Below are positions 26,779 to 34,530 of a stretch of 64,000 nt of DNA, piece after piece. Both the position numbers and the translations under genes were made by a program. Under the pieces are notes generated by a model. It made no database searches and was not told where the DNA came from. It saw only the letters and a list, made by a program, of their open reading frames with translations. This DNA is from UBA6144 sp964399165. GTDB lineage: Bacteria; Bdellovibrionota; Bacteriovoracia; Bacteriovoracales; Bacteriovoracaceae. Location: assembly GCA_964399165.1 (NCBI GenBank), contig CAYNPO010000012.1, positions 1-64,000 of the forward strand, given 5' to 3'. How positions within the stretch are numbered: position 1 is the stretch's first letter; every line of letters begins with the position of its first letter.

Positions 26779-26888
26779 GCGGCTCTGGCAGGTTTTGCCC
26801 CTCTGCGCCCCCATCCTTTACTACTCCGCATTGTTTTCGCTAAAATGGGGGAAGGCCCGCCAAGAGGGCGGAAATCCGAGGTTCATGG

Positions 26889-27590
26889 ATGTACACCCAG
26901 CAATTCACCGCCGCTCCCGGCACTGCCATCCCTAAGACCCGACCCGCCTTCCACCTGGATCAAGTCACTGTGGATTTTGGGAAGGTCAAGGCCCTGCGCT
27001 CGATCCAACTCAGCGTCCTTCCCAAGGAAATCCTTTTCGTCACGGGCGCCTCCGGCGCGGGGAAAAGCACGCTCCTGAACGTCATGGCGGGTCTGCAAGA
27101 CCCCACCCATGGGAAGATCACGCGATTGCAGGATGACTCCCGCTTCTTCACCGCCTGCGTGTTCCAGGACCTGCGGCTCTTTCCCCAGAAGAGCTGCGAG
27201 GACAACCTGTGGGTGAGCTACGATGGGCGCCTGTATGATTCTCGCGAGCAGTTCCATAAGGAAGCGCTTGAGCTGGCCCGGGTGCTGGGCTTCTACGATT
27301 TCTTGGGGCAGAAAATCGAGCAGTGCAATGGGGGGCTCAAGTCCAAGGTCGCCATGGTGCGCGCCCTGTTGGCCAAGCCGGACGCTCTTCTGGCCGACGA
27401 GCCCACGGCGGCGCTGGACCGCGAGGCGAGCTTCCGGCTCTTCGAGTTGCTCAACCACTACAACCAGAGAAAGGGCCTGACCCTGGTGTGGGCCACCCAC
27501 AACAAGGACTTGGTTAAACAGTTTCCCGGGAAGGTCGCGCACCTGGACGGGGGACGCCTGATGTACTCGGGGAACGCATGTTTTATCTAA
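26889..27590 (+). CDS. ftsE: Cell division ATP-binding protein FtsE
   Basis: The 233-residue ABC ATPase has Walker A GASGAGKST, Q-loop CVFQDLRLFPQ and Walker B ALLADEPTAALD. The ABC signature, usually LSGGQ, reads CNGGLKSK, keeping only the two Gly. Together with FtsX it should drive activation of cell-wall hydrolysis at the septum. The gene overlaps ftsX by 13 bases and is followed by an EnvC-like gene, which supports the assignment. GAGG precedes the ATG at 26889; an extra ATG four bases earlier is out of frame. Confidence 0.88.
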   Translation: MYTQQFTAAPGTAIPKTRPAFHLDQVTVDFGKVKALRSIQLSVLPKEILFVTGASGAGKSTLLNVMAGLQDPTHGKITRLQDDSRFFTACVFQDLRLFPQKSCEDNLWVSYDGRLYDSREQFHKEALELARVLGFYDFLGQKIEQCNGGLKSKVAMVRALLAKPDALLADEPTAALDREASFRLFELLNHYNQRKGLTLVWATHNKDLVKQFPGKVAHLDGGRLMYSGNACFI

Positions 27591-28378
27591 AGGAATGGGC
27601 GCTGGTCCTCTGGGACCTGCGGTTGAAAGGTCTTTTCTTCGCCGCTACCGGCTTGGCACTCGCCCTCACCCTGGCGTTTCGTCCCAGCGTTGAGCGGGTA
27701 GTGAAGGCCCTCGCTCCCGAGGCCTACGCCAGGCCCTACTTCACCGCCCTCTTCGACCGCACCGCCGACCGCGAGGAAATCGCCAAACGCCTTCGCCAGC
27801 GCCCGGAAGTGGCGGAAGTGCAGGCCCTCACGGGGGGCGAGGCCCGGGGGCCGCTGGAGGAGTTGCTGGCCCAGCTGGGGGACGACTACGGCGTTGATGG
27901 ACAAATGGCCACCGCCTTCGGCTTGCGCGTGGTGCTCAAAGGTGCCGGCATGGTGGAGCGCGGGCGCGAAATCCGCCGCGCGCTGGAACAGGGGCATGGT
28001 CCCGCCCACGTGACCACCACCGACGTGCGCCTGCCCCGGGTGGCAGGCCTTTTCCGTGACCACCCTGTCTTCAACTATCTCGCCCGCACCGGCTTCGCCG
28101 GCGTCGCCCTGCCTCTCTTCCTGGTCTGGGCCGCCGCCTTCGCCCTGTGCGTTCCCCACTTCACCCGCCGCGCTTGGTTGGTGGAGCGCTTCCAGCGCCG
28201 CCGTCGCGTGGCCGCCAAGACCGCCGCCGCTGGGCTCGCGGCCATGGCCGCCACAGCGGGCCTCACCGCCCTGGCACTCCAGGGGCCCGACTTCACCGGC
28301 CTGGCTCTTCTTGTGACCGCCTTTTCCATTCCCTGGGCCACCACCATGCGCGAGGTGCAATGGCGCCCACAGCCCTGA
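27578..28378 (+). CDS. ftsX: Cell division protein FtsX
   Basis: The 266-residue protein has one N-terminal membrane helix (about residues 18-34), a periplasmic domain with an FtsX-type YxxALFD start, and three C-terminal helices separated by a basic loop (RFQRRRRVAAK). This four-helix plan with an extracellular loop is that of FtsX, which carries the FtsE signal across the membrane to EnvC. It overlaps ftsE by 13 bases and the next gene by 19 bases. Sequence identity to known FtsX looks low, so the call rests on topology and neighbours. Confidence 0.85.
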   Translation: MFYLKEWALVLWDLRLKGLFFAATGLALALTLAFRPSVERVVKALAPEAYARPYFTALFDRTADREEIAKRLRQRPEVAEVQALTGGEARGPLEELLAQLGDDYGVDGQMATAFGLRVVLKGAGMVERGREIRRALEQGHGPAHVTTTDVRLPRVAGLFRDHPVFNYLARTGFAGVALPLFLVWAAAFALCVPHFTRRAWLVERFQRRRRVAAKTAAAGLAAMAATAGLTALALQGPDFTGLALLVTAFSIPWATTMREVQWRPQP

Positions 28379-29346
28379 CCCTCCTCATTCTCCTCTCAAT
28401 GGCTGCGCCCGCCATGGCGTCTCTTCCCACGCCCACCGCCCGGGAGCGGCAGGACATCCTGCAACTGGGCGCGCGCCTCAACAGCCTCGAGCGGGAATTG
28501 GGCCGAAGCAACGATAAGTATATCGCCGCCCTGGAAAAGATTCGCGCGTTGGAGACGGAGGCCCAGGAGATCGAGGGCAAGCTTGTTTCCGCCCGCGAAA
28601 CTGCTTCACGGCGTGAGGTGGAGCTCGCCCAGATCCTGCGCTCCTACCACCTGGCGGTCGTGGAGGGAGACGCGGTCCCCGAGCCGCGCTACCGCGAGCT
28701 GGTGAAGGCCAACCGTGCCAAGGCCGCCGCCGCGGTGGAGGAAAGCGCCGCTCTGGAGAAACTGGTGGGTGAGTACCGCGTGCGATTGGATCAGCTGCGC
28801 AAGGATGAGCAGGATCTGGTGCGGTTGGCTTCCGACCTGGAGGTCCGCAAGCAGGCCCTGAGCGAGAGCTATCTAAAAAAATTGTCCGAGCGCCAACGCC
28901 GGGAACACCGCAGGGACAACCAGAAGATCGCCACCAAACTCCGCGAGGCCAATGCTCCCGTGGTCCCCGAGGCCATGATTCCCCCAGACCTGCGTTTCGG
29001 GCTTCCTTTAGAGCAAGTTTCCGCCGTGTCTCCGTCGGAAAAGGGCGTCACGCTGAGCTTCAACCGTTTACAGGCCCTTCGGGCCCCCCGCGCGGGGCGC
29101 GTGGTCTACAACGGGGAACTGGCGAGCTACGGCAAGGTACTGATGATCGACCATGGCGGCGACATCCGCACCGTGCTGCTCGGGCGCTTCCGCTCTCCCT
29201 TGCAGAAGAACGCTCAGGTGGCTGAGGGCGACACCCTCGGCTACACCGACCAGGACACCGACACCCTGTACTTCGAAGTACGCAAGAAGAACGTGGCGCA
29301 AAAGACAATTCACTGGCTTGCGCCCGGGGCCGTGGGTAGAATTTAA
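28360..29346 (+). CDS. EnvC-like coiled-coil protein with degenerate LytM (M23) domain
   Basis: The 328-residue exported protein has a signal peptide (to about residue 20), a long coiled coil (about 25-200) and a C-terminal LytM-type domain (APRAGRVVYNGEL, LMIDHGGDIRT). Metal ligands of active M23 enzymes are lost: the HxH near the end reads LYFEV where active relatives have LHFEV. This is the known state of EnvC, which activates amidases rather than cutting peptidoglycan. It follows ftsE and ftsX with overlap, giving a complete FtsEX-EnvC unit. An ATG at 28360 is the start; the open frame continues upstream inside ftsX. Confidence 0.88.
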   Translation: MAPTALTLLILLSMAAPAMASLPTPTARERQDILQLGARLNSLERELGRSNDKYIAALEKIRALETEAQEIEGKLVSARETASRREVELAQILRSYHLAVVEGDAVPEPRYRELVKANRAKAAAAVEESAALEKLVGEYRVRLDQLRKDEQDLVRLASDLEVRKQALSESYLKKLSERQRREHRRDNQKIATKLREANAPVVPEAMIPPDLRFGLPLEQVSAVSPSEKGVTLSFNRLQALRAPRAGRVVYNGELASYGKVLMIDHGGDIRTVLLGRFRSPLQKNAQVAEGDTLGYTDQDTDTLYFEVRKKNVAQKTIHWLAPGAVGRI

Positions 29347-29376
29347 CGATTCTTCCCTCTTCGTCCCGGAGTTATC

Positions 29377-30765
29377 ATGGGCCTTCGCGTGCTCCTCTGC
29401 CTCGCCCTTTCCCTCCCCACTTTCGCCGCCGAACCGGACAAGGACAAAAGCCGTTTTGAGCAGCTGGAGCTGTTCAACAAAGTCCTACACCTGGTGGAAG
29501 CGCAGTACTACCGCGAGGTGGACCGCGAGAAGCTCATTGAAGGGGCCCTTAAGGGCATGATGGAAACCCTGGACCCTCACTCGGCGTTCTTGAGCCGCGA
29601 TTACTTCGAACGCATGCAAAACGACACTTCCGGCGAGTTTGGTGGCCTGGGACTCGAAGTCGCGTCCCGCGAGGGCATCATCATGGTCATCACGCCCATC
29701 GAGGATTCACCCGCCTTCCGCGCGGGAATCCGCCCGCGGGACCGGATCATGGAGATCAACCACGAATCCATCATCGGCATGAGCCTGGAACAGGCCGTGG
29801 AGAAAATGCGCGGGAAGACCGGGGACACCATGCACCTGGGCGTCACCCGTGAGGGGAAGGATGCCCTCATCCATTTCAACATCAAGCGCGAGATCATTAA
29901 GGTGAATCCCGTGAAGGCCGAGATGGTCCAAGGCAACGTGGCCTACGTGCGCCTCACCCAATTCCAGAAGCGCGCGGCGTCCGCCGTGGAACAGGCTTTG
30001 GACAAACTGCGCGCGCAGGCGGCCAAGAAAGGCGGCCTCTCCGGCATCATTCTTGACTTGCGGGCCAATCCCGGGGGCCTTTTGGACCAGGCGGTGGACC
30101 TGTCCTCGCTCTTCTTGAAAGAAGGCGTGGTGGTATCCACGGAGGCGCGGGACCCGCAGAACAAAGACATCCGCTATGTAAAGAAACAAGGGGACAAGGA
30201 CCTCACCACCCCCATGGTGGTGTTGATCAACGGCGCCTCCGCTTCCGCTTCGGAAATTGTGGCGGGGGCCCTCCAAGACTACGGCCGCGCCGTGATCATG
30301 GGCAGCCAATCCTTCGGCAAGGGTTCCGTGCAAACGGTGGCCCCGTTGGATGGCGGAACTGGCCTCAAGCTCACCATCGCTCAGTACCTCACTCCCAAGG
30401 GCCGTCGCATCCAGGGCGTGGGCATCGAGCCCGACGTGGTGGTTCAGGAAGTGGACACCCGGGCTTTCGAGCGGGCCAAACGTCCCGACCGCTGGGTCCG
30501 AGAGCGCGACTTGCGCAATCACCTGGCCGCCGGCCGCGAGACCCCCGAGGAGCGCCGCCAGCGCGAGGAGCTGGAGCGTCAGGACCGCATCAAACGAGCC
30601 GAGGCCATCGCCCGCCGTCAGCGGGAGAAGAAGGAAGCCGCCACGGCCGACGACGACGAGACCTTCACCGTGACCCGTCCCCAAGAGGACTACCAAGTGC
30701 TGCAGGCGGCATCCCTCCTCAAGGCAGGCCGCACCTGGCAGCAAAAACCCCCGGCGTCCCCATGA
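29377..30765 (+). CDS. ctpA: Carboxyl-terminal processing protease (S41)
   Basis: The 462-residue periplasmic serine protease has a signal peptide, a PDZ domain (FGGLGLEVASREGIIMV to about residue 180) and the S41 catalytic domain with the nucleophilic Ser in NGASASASEIVAGALQDY and the catalytic Lys in SFGKGSVQT. CtpA-type enzymes trim or degrade envelope proteins, including peptidoglycan hydrolases. The tail (about 385-462) is Arg/Glu-rich. It sits between envC-like and xseA; its stop overlaps the xseA start (ATGA). Confidence 0.95.
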   Translation: MGLRVLLCLALSLPTFAAEPDKDKSRFEQLELFNKVLHLVEAQYYREVDREKLIEGALKGMMETLDPHSAFLSRDYFERMQNDTSGEFGGLGLEVASREGIIMVITPIEDSPAFRAGIRPRDRIMEINHESIIGMSLEQAVEKMRGKTGDTMHLGVTREGKDALIHFNIKREIIKVNPVKAEMVQGNVAYVRLTQFQKRAASAVEQALDKLRAQAAKKGGLSGIILDLRANPGGLLDQAVDLSSLFLKEGVVVSTEARDPQNKDIRYVKKQGDKDLTTPMVVLINGASASASEIVAGALQDYGRAVIMGSQSFGKGSVQTVAPLDGGTGLKLTIAQYLTPKGRRIQGVGIEPDVVVQEVDTRAFERAKRPDRWVRERDLRNHLAAGRETPEERRQREELERQDRIKRAEAIARRQREKKEAATADDDETFTVTRPQEDYQVLQAASLLKAGRTWQQKPPASP

Positions 30766-31985
30766 AGCTGCCGGAGGGTTTCAAAGCGGCGCGGGTCTCC
30801 GAACTCGTCGCCCACGTGAAATCCGTCCTGGAAGACACCTTCCATGAGGTCTTGGTGGAAGGGGAGGTCTCGAACCTGCAGGAAGCCTCCAGCGGGCATT
30901 GGTACTTCGCGCTCTCCGACGCCGAAGCCAGCCTGTCCTGCGCGCTCTTTCGCGCGGACGCGCTCAGAAACCCCGCCCTCCGCACCCTCAAGGACGGCGA
31001 CCAAGTGCTGGTCCACGGTCCGTTGTCCGTTTTCCAAAAACGCGGCACTTTCCAATTGGTGGCCAAACGCCTCATCCCTTCTGGTGATGGACGGGCCCGC
31101 GTGAAGCTGGAGGCGCTGAAGCGCCAGCTGCAGGCGGAAGGCCTATTCGATCCTGAGCGCAAGCGCCGCCTACCGGCGTTCCCCCGACGTTTGGCCGTCA
31201 TCACCGCGCTTCAAGGGGCGGCCCTCCAGGATTTTCTCAACGTCTACCGGCGACGCGCTTTGCGCTGGGAGATCGTCGTGGTCCCCGCCTTGGTTCAAGG
31301 GGAGAAGGCCCCGGCATCCCTCGTGGCGGCGCTGGACCGAGTAGAGGCCAAGGGCGGCTTCGACGCCGTGGTACTCACACGGGGTGGCGGTTCCTCTGAG
31401 GACCTAGGGGCTTTCAACGACGAGCGACTAGTGCGCCGAGTGGCGGCATGTCCCTTCCCCGTGATCAGCGCCGTGGGACACCAAGTGGACTGGACCCTCT
31501 GCGACCATGCCGCGGACGTGCGCTGCGAGACCCCCACCGCCGCAGCGGAGACCCTGACCCAGCCCCAGACCGCCTTTCGCCACCGGTTGGACCAGGCACG
31601 GGGGCGTTTGGGCAGGGCCCTGCGCGCGCGCCAAGCCGAGTTATCCCTGTGGCTCGAGCGGCGCCATCCACGTCAGCTCCTGACCATCGTCCAGGCGCGC
31701 CTGCGCGAAAATGCCTTTCGGCTGGATGACCTCGAGCGCCGTCTGGGACTGGCCGCGGAGGAACGGCTGGAGCGGCTGCGCCAGCGGCTCGAGCGCGCAA
31801 ATACGATGTTGAGCAGCTTGGGCCCAGGGGCGGTGCTGGCCAGGGGGTACGCGTTCGTGACGGATGCCTCCGGCGACGTGGTCCCCAGCTTGGGAAGGGC
31901 CCGTCCCGCCGGGGCCAAGGGATCACTCACCGTGCATTGGCAGGATGGGACCGCCCGGGTGAGAATGGAAGGGGAGGGAGCATGA
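30762..31985 (+). CDS. xseA: Exodeoxyribonuclease VII large subunit
   Basis: The 407-residue protein has an N-terminal OB fold (VEGEVSNLQEASSGHWYF) and the catalytic domain with RRLAVITALQGAALQDFLNV and VVLTRGGGSSEDLGAFN, then GHQVDWTLCDHAADVR, all typical of XseA. It degrades single-stranded DNA with XseB. No xseB-like gene follows; the next gene is an M23 peptidase whose start overlaps the xseA stop. The protein is shorter than the roughly 450-residue E. coli form, mostly in the C-terminal helical region. Confidence 0.94.
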   Translation: MKLPEGFKAARVSELVAHVKSVLEDTFHEVLVEGEVSNLQEASSGHWYFALSDAEASLSCALFRADALRNPALRTLKDGDQVLVHGPLSVFQKRGTFQLVAKRLIPSGDGRARVKLEALKRQLQAEGLFDPERKRRLPAFPRRLAVITALQGAALQDFLNVYRRRALRWEIVVVPALVQGEKAPASLVAALDRVEAKGGFDAVVLTRGGGSSEDLGAFNDERLVRRVAACPFPVISAVGHQVDWTLCDHAADVRCETPTAAAETLTQPQTAFRHRLDQARGRLGRALRARQAELSLWLERRHPRQLLTIVQARLRENAFRLDDLERRLGLAAEERLERLRQRLERANTMLSSLGPGAVLARGYAFVTDASGDVVPSLGRARPAGAKGSLTVHWQDGTARVRMEGEGA

Positions 31986-32863
31986 AAGCATCTTTGTGTC
32001 TTGGGCTGCTCACCGCCTGCGCGGTGGCGCAAGAGCCGAAGCTCGGCAAGCCCGAGGCAGCGGCCGCTGTGATGGCCGCGCCCCTCGCTGAAGAAAGCCG
32101 CCCCGGCATGGTCCGCTGGATCACCTTCAGCCCACCCGCTGGCTGGGAGAGTGCTGAACTTCGCTGCCATGACAAGGCCATCAAGCACGCCCCCACGAAG
32201 AACGCCGGGGAGCGATTCGCCTACATCGCCGAGTCCTATTTCTCCGAGATCAAACCCCACACCTGCCGGCTCGCCAAAGGCAAGGAAGAGCGTCCCTTAG
32301 TGGCGTTCACGGTCAAACCCCACAAGTTCCCCGAGGAGCGCCTCAAGGTGGACTTCCGCAAAATCAAGCTTTCCCCCAAGGACCAGGAACGCGCGGCCAA
32401 GGAACAGGTCATGCTCAACGGCATCTACGCGTCCTCTGCGCCTTTGCCCTATTTTTCCGCCCCCTTCAAGGCGCCCCTGGATTCCACCATCACAAGCATC
32501 TACGGCTCCCGCCGTCTCTACAACAAGCGCCACCGCAGCCAACATTTGGGCACCGATTTCCGCGCAGCCGTGGGCGTGCCCGTCCCCGCGGCCAACCGCG
32601 GGCGGGTGCTCTTCGCGGGTGACCTCTTCTATACCGGCGGCACCGTCATCATCGACCACGGCCTGGACATCTTCACGGTCTACGGTCACCTTTCCGAGGT
32701 GAAGAGCGAAGATGGGCAGGTGGTGAACCAGGGGGACATCATCGGGCTCTCCGGCAACACCGGCCGCTCGAGCGGACCCCACCTGCATTGGGGCGTGAAG
32801 ATCCACGGCAACTACGTGGACGGTTATTCCCTCATCGAAGAGAGCAAACGGCAATTCCCATGA
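31982..32863 (+). CDS. M23 metallopeptidase (LytM-type), exported
   Basis: The 293-residue protein has a short hydrophobic start (MKASLCLGLLTACAVAQ, possibly a lipobox-like or ordinary signal) and a C-terminal M23 domain with all zinc ligands: HLGTDFRA, IDHGLDIFTVYGHLS and GPHLHWGVK. Unlike the EnvC-like protein nearby it should be an active peptidoglycan endopeptidase. The N-terminal part is a beta-rich domain. GGGGAGGGAG precedes the ATG, which overlaps the xseA stop; its own stop overlaps the next start. Confidence 0.92.
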   Translation: MKASLCLGLLTACAVAQEPKLGKPEAAAAVMAAPLAEESRPGMVRWITFSPPAGWESAELRCHDKAIKHAPTKNAGERFAYIAESYFSEIKPHTCRLAKGKEERPLVAFTVKPHKFPEERLKVDFRKIKLSPKDQERAAKEQVMLNGIYASSAPLPYFSAPFKAPLDSTITSIYGSRRLYNKRHRSQHLGTDFRAAVGVPVPAANRGRVLFAGDLFYTGGTVIIDHGLDIFTVYGHLSEVKSEDGQVVNQGDIIGLSGNTGRSSGPHLHWGVKIHGNYVDGYSLIEESKRQFP

Positions 32864-34521
32864 CCGGCCCGCTGCACGACCATGCGGGGCTTCTGCGCTT
32901 CACCGTGGACCCGGGGCATACACCCGAAGTGCGGGCGGCCTTGGAAGAATGGCTGCGTCCTTGGCGGGCCGGCGCGACGGGGGAGGGGGGGCTCCACGTC
33001 TGGTTCCCTGCCCCCGAGGCCTTGGCCAAAGGACAAAAACACCGGGCCCGGTCCGTGCTGGTGCGCCCGCGCAGCGGCGATCTTTTGGGGCTGGACACCG
33101 GGGCCAGCGCAGAAGAGCGTGCCGACGTCGTGCTTGACGTGGGCGACGGCGAGGCGCCCCTGCACGCGGTGCTGGGGGCATGGTTGCGTGTTTTTCTAGC
33201 CGAGGAAGGGGCCCGCGCCAGCCGCGAGGCCACGCGGGATGGACGGGCCTTCGAACGAGAACTGAAGGCAGCCTTGCAGAAAGCGCAGGAGGACCCTGAC
33301 TTGCGCGGACGCTGCCGTGAGCTTTTCATGCGTTTGGTGGGGACCCAGGAGCAACTCCTGGGTCGGGCGGACTGGGAGGCCTTGGAAAAAGACCTCGAGA
33401 CGCTGGCGCACCGGCTCGACAAGAAAAAACACTGGAGGCTTTTGCGGCCCGGCCAGACTTCGGGAAAAAGAATGGGCACGCTCTTCTCCCTGGGGCGTCT
33501 GCGGGGAGTGGACGTTTTTGCCCATTATGGGGCCGTCTCCCCGGGGCCAGAGGGTATCCTGGCCGCACACTTGGTGGTGTCCTCCCTTTCCCGGCAAGTG
33601 CGGCGCTGGGAGGAAGACGATCAAGAACGGCGTCCTGGGGCGTTGGTCCAAGCTGCCTTCCAAGCGCTGCCATTCCCGGTATTGCTCCTTGGGGAGGGTG
33701 GGGAAGTGCTCCAACACAACACCGCTTTCGTGAAGCTCAACCTTCCCCCGTCGAAGGTGGCCAGGCTCAAGGATCAAGACCCCGTACCCACCCGGGACGG
33801 CACCTGGGAGGTCCAGCGGCGTGATCTTGGCGGCGGCTCCCCGCGCTCCATGTACACCTTCCGGGCCCGTCGCCAGGAAGGCCGTCCGGATTTCGGGGGT
33901 CAAGACCTCGGTATCATCACCAGCTCCATCGCCCATGAGTTGAACAATCCGCTGGCCGGGCTCCTCACCGCCTTGGAACTCATGGCCATGGATCCCGGAT
34001 GGGACCCCGAATCGATGAGTGAGCTGCAGGAGATGCGCCAAGGTAGTTTGCGCTGCAAACAGTTGGTGGAGACGTTTTTGGGCTTCTCGCGGCCCCATGC
34101 GGGCACGCCCGTCGCGGACAAGGGGCTCCTTTGGCGTTGCTGCGAACAGGCGTTGCACCTTCAACGCTTTCGCATGGTGGAAAGCGGCCTGCGCCTGCAG
34201 TTCACCCACTCCCAGAAACACCCTTACGGTTTTCCCGTCCATGTTCCTTCCATGGCCATGGTGTTTTATCTCGTGCTGGGCGAGGTCATGACCGCGTTCC
34301 ACCACGTGAAGCTGCTCGAACAGCGCAGCGCCAAGGGGGCGGTGGTGGAAGGAGTGGTGGAGGAAGACGCGGACCGCTTCCACTTGAGGCTCGCGGGAAC
34401 GGCGCCGAAGCAGGCATCGTTCAATTCAAAACTCCTGCAGTATCTGCTACGTCAGGAGCGCCTGCAGTTGGTCCCACAGCCCAATGGGATCCTCTTCCTG
34501 CACCAGAACGTGCTGTTGTAA
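32860..34521 (+). CDS. Histidine-kinase-like protein with H-box but no recognisable ATP-binding motifs
   Basis: The 553-residue soluble protein has an N-terminal region of unknown type, a GAF-like or PAS-like middle part (about residues 265-340, FPVLLLGEGGEVLQHNTAF) and a HisKA H-box SIAHELNNPLAGLLTALE with His at 359. The following region should contain the HATPase N-box (NxxxNA) and DxGxG, but neither is visible. It may therefore receive or relay phosphate or act as a partner of another kinase. No response regulator is adjacent. The start ATG overlaps the M23 stop (ATGA), tying it to the cell-wall operon. Confidence 0.8.
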   Translation: MTGPLHDHAGLLRFTVDPGHTPEVRAALEEWLRPWRAGATGEGGLHVWFPAPEALAKGQKHRARSVLVRPRSGDLLGLDTGASAEERADVVLDVGDGEAPLHAVLGAWLRVFLAEEGARASREATRDGRAFERELKAALQKAQEDPDLRGRCRELFMRLVGTQEQLLGRADWEALEKDLETLAHRLDKKKHWRLLRPGQTSGKRMGTLFSLGRLRGVDVFAHYGAVSPGPEGILAAHLVVSSLSRQVRRWEEDDQERRPGALVQAAFQALPFPVLLLGEGGEVLQHNTAFVKLNLPPSKVARLKDQDPVPTRDGTWEVQRRDLGGGSPRSMYTFRARRQEGRPDFGGQDLGIITSSIAHELNNPLAGLLTALELMAMDPGWDPESMSELQEMRQGSLRCKQLVETFLGFSRPHAGTPVADKGLLWRCCEQALHLQRFRMVESGLRLQFTHSQKHPYGFPVHVPSMAMVFYLVLGEVMTAFHHVKLLEQRSAKGAVVEGVVEEDADRFHLRLAGTAPKQASFNSKLLQYLLRQERLQLVPQPNGILFLHQNVLL

Positions 34522-34530
34522 CCGACGCGC

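Noticed and set aside
33196..34383. Open frame antisense to the histidine-kinase-like gene
   Set aside because: No start signal and no motif; the plus-strand frame has the H-box and is coupled to its neighbour.
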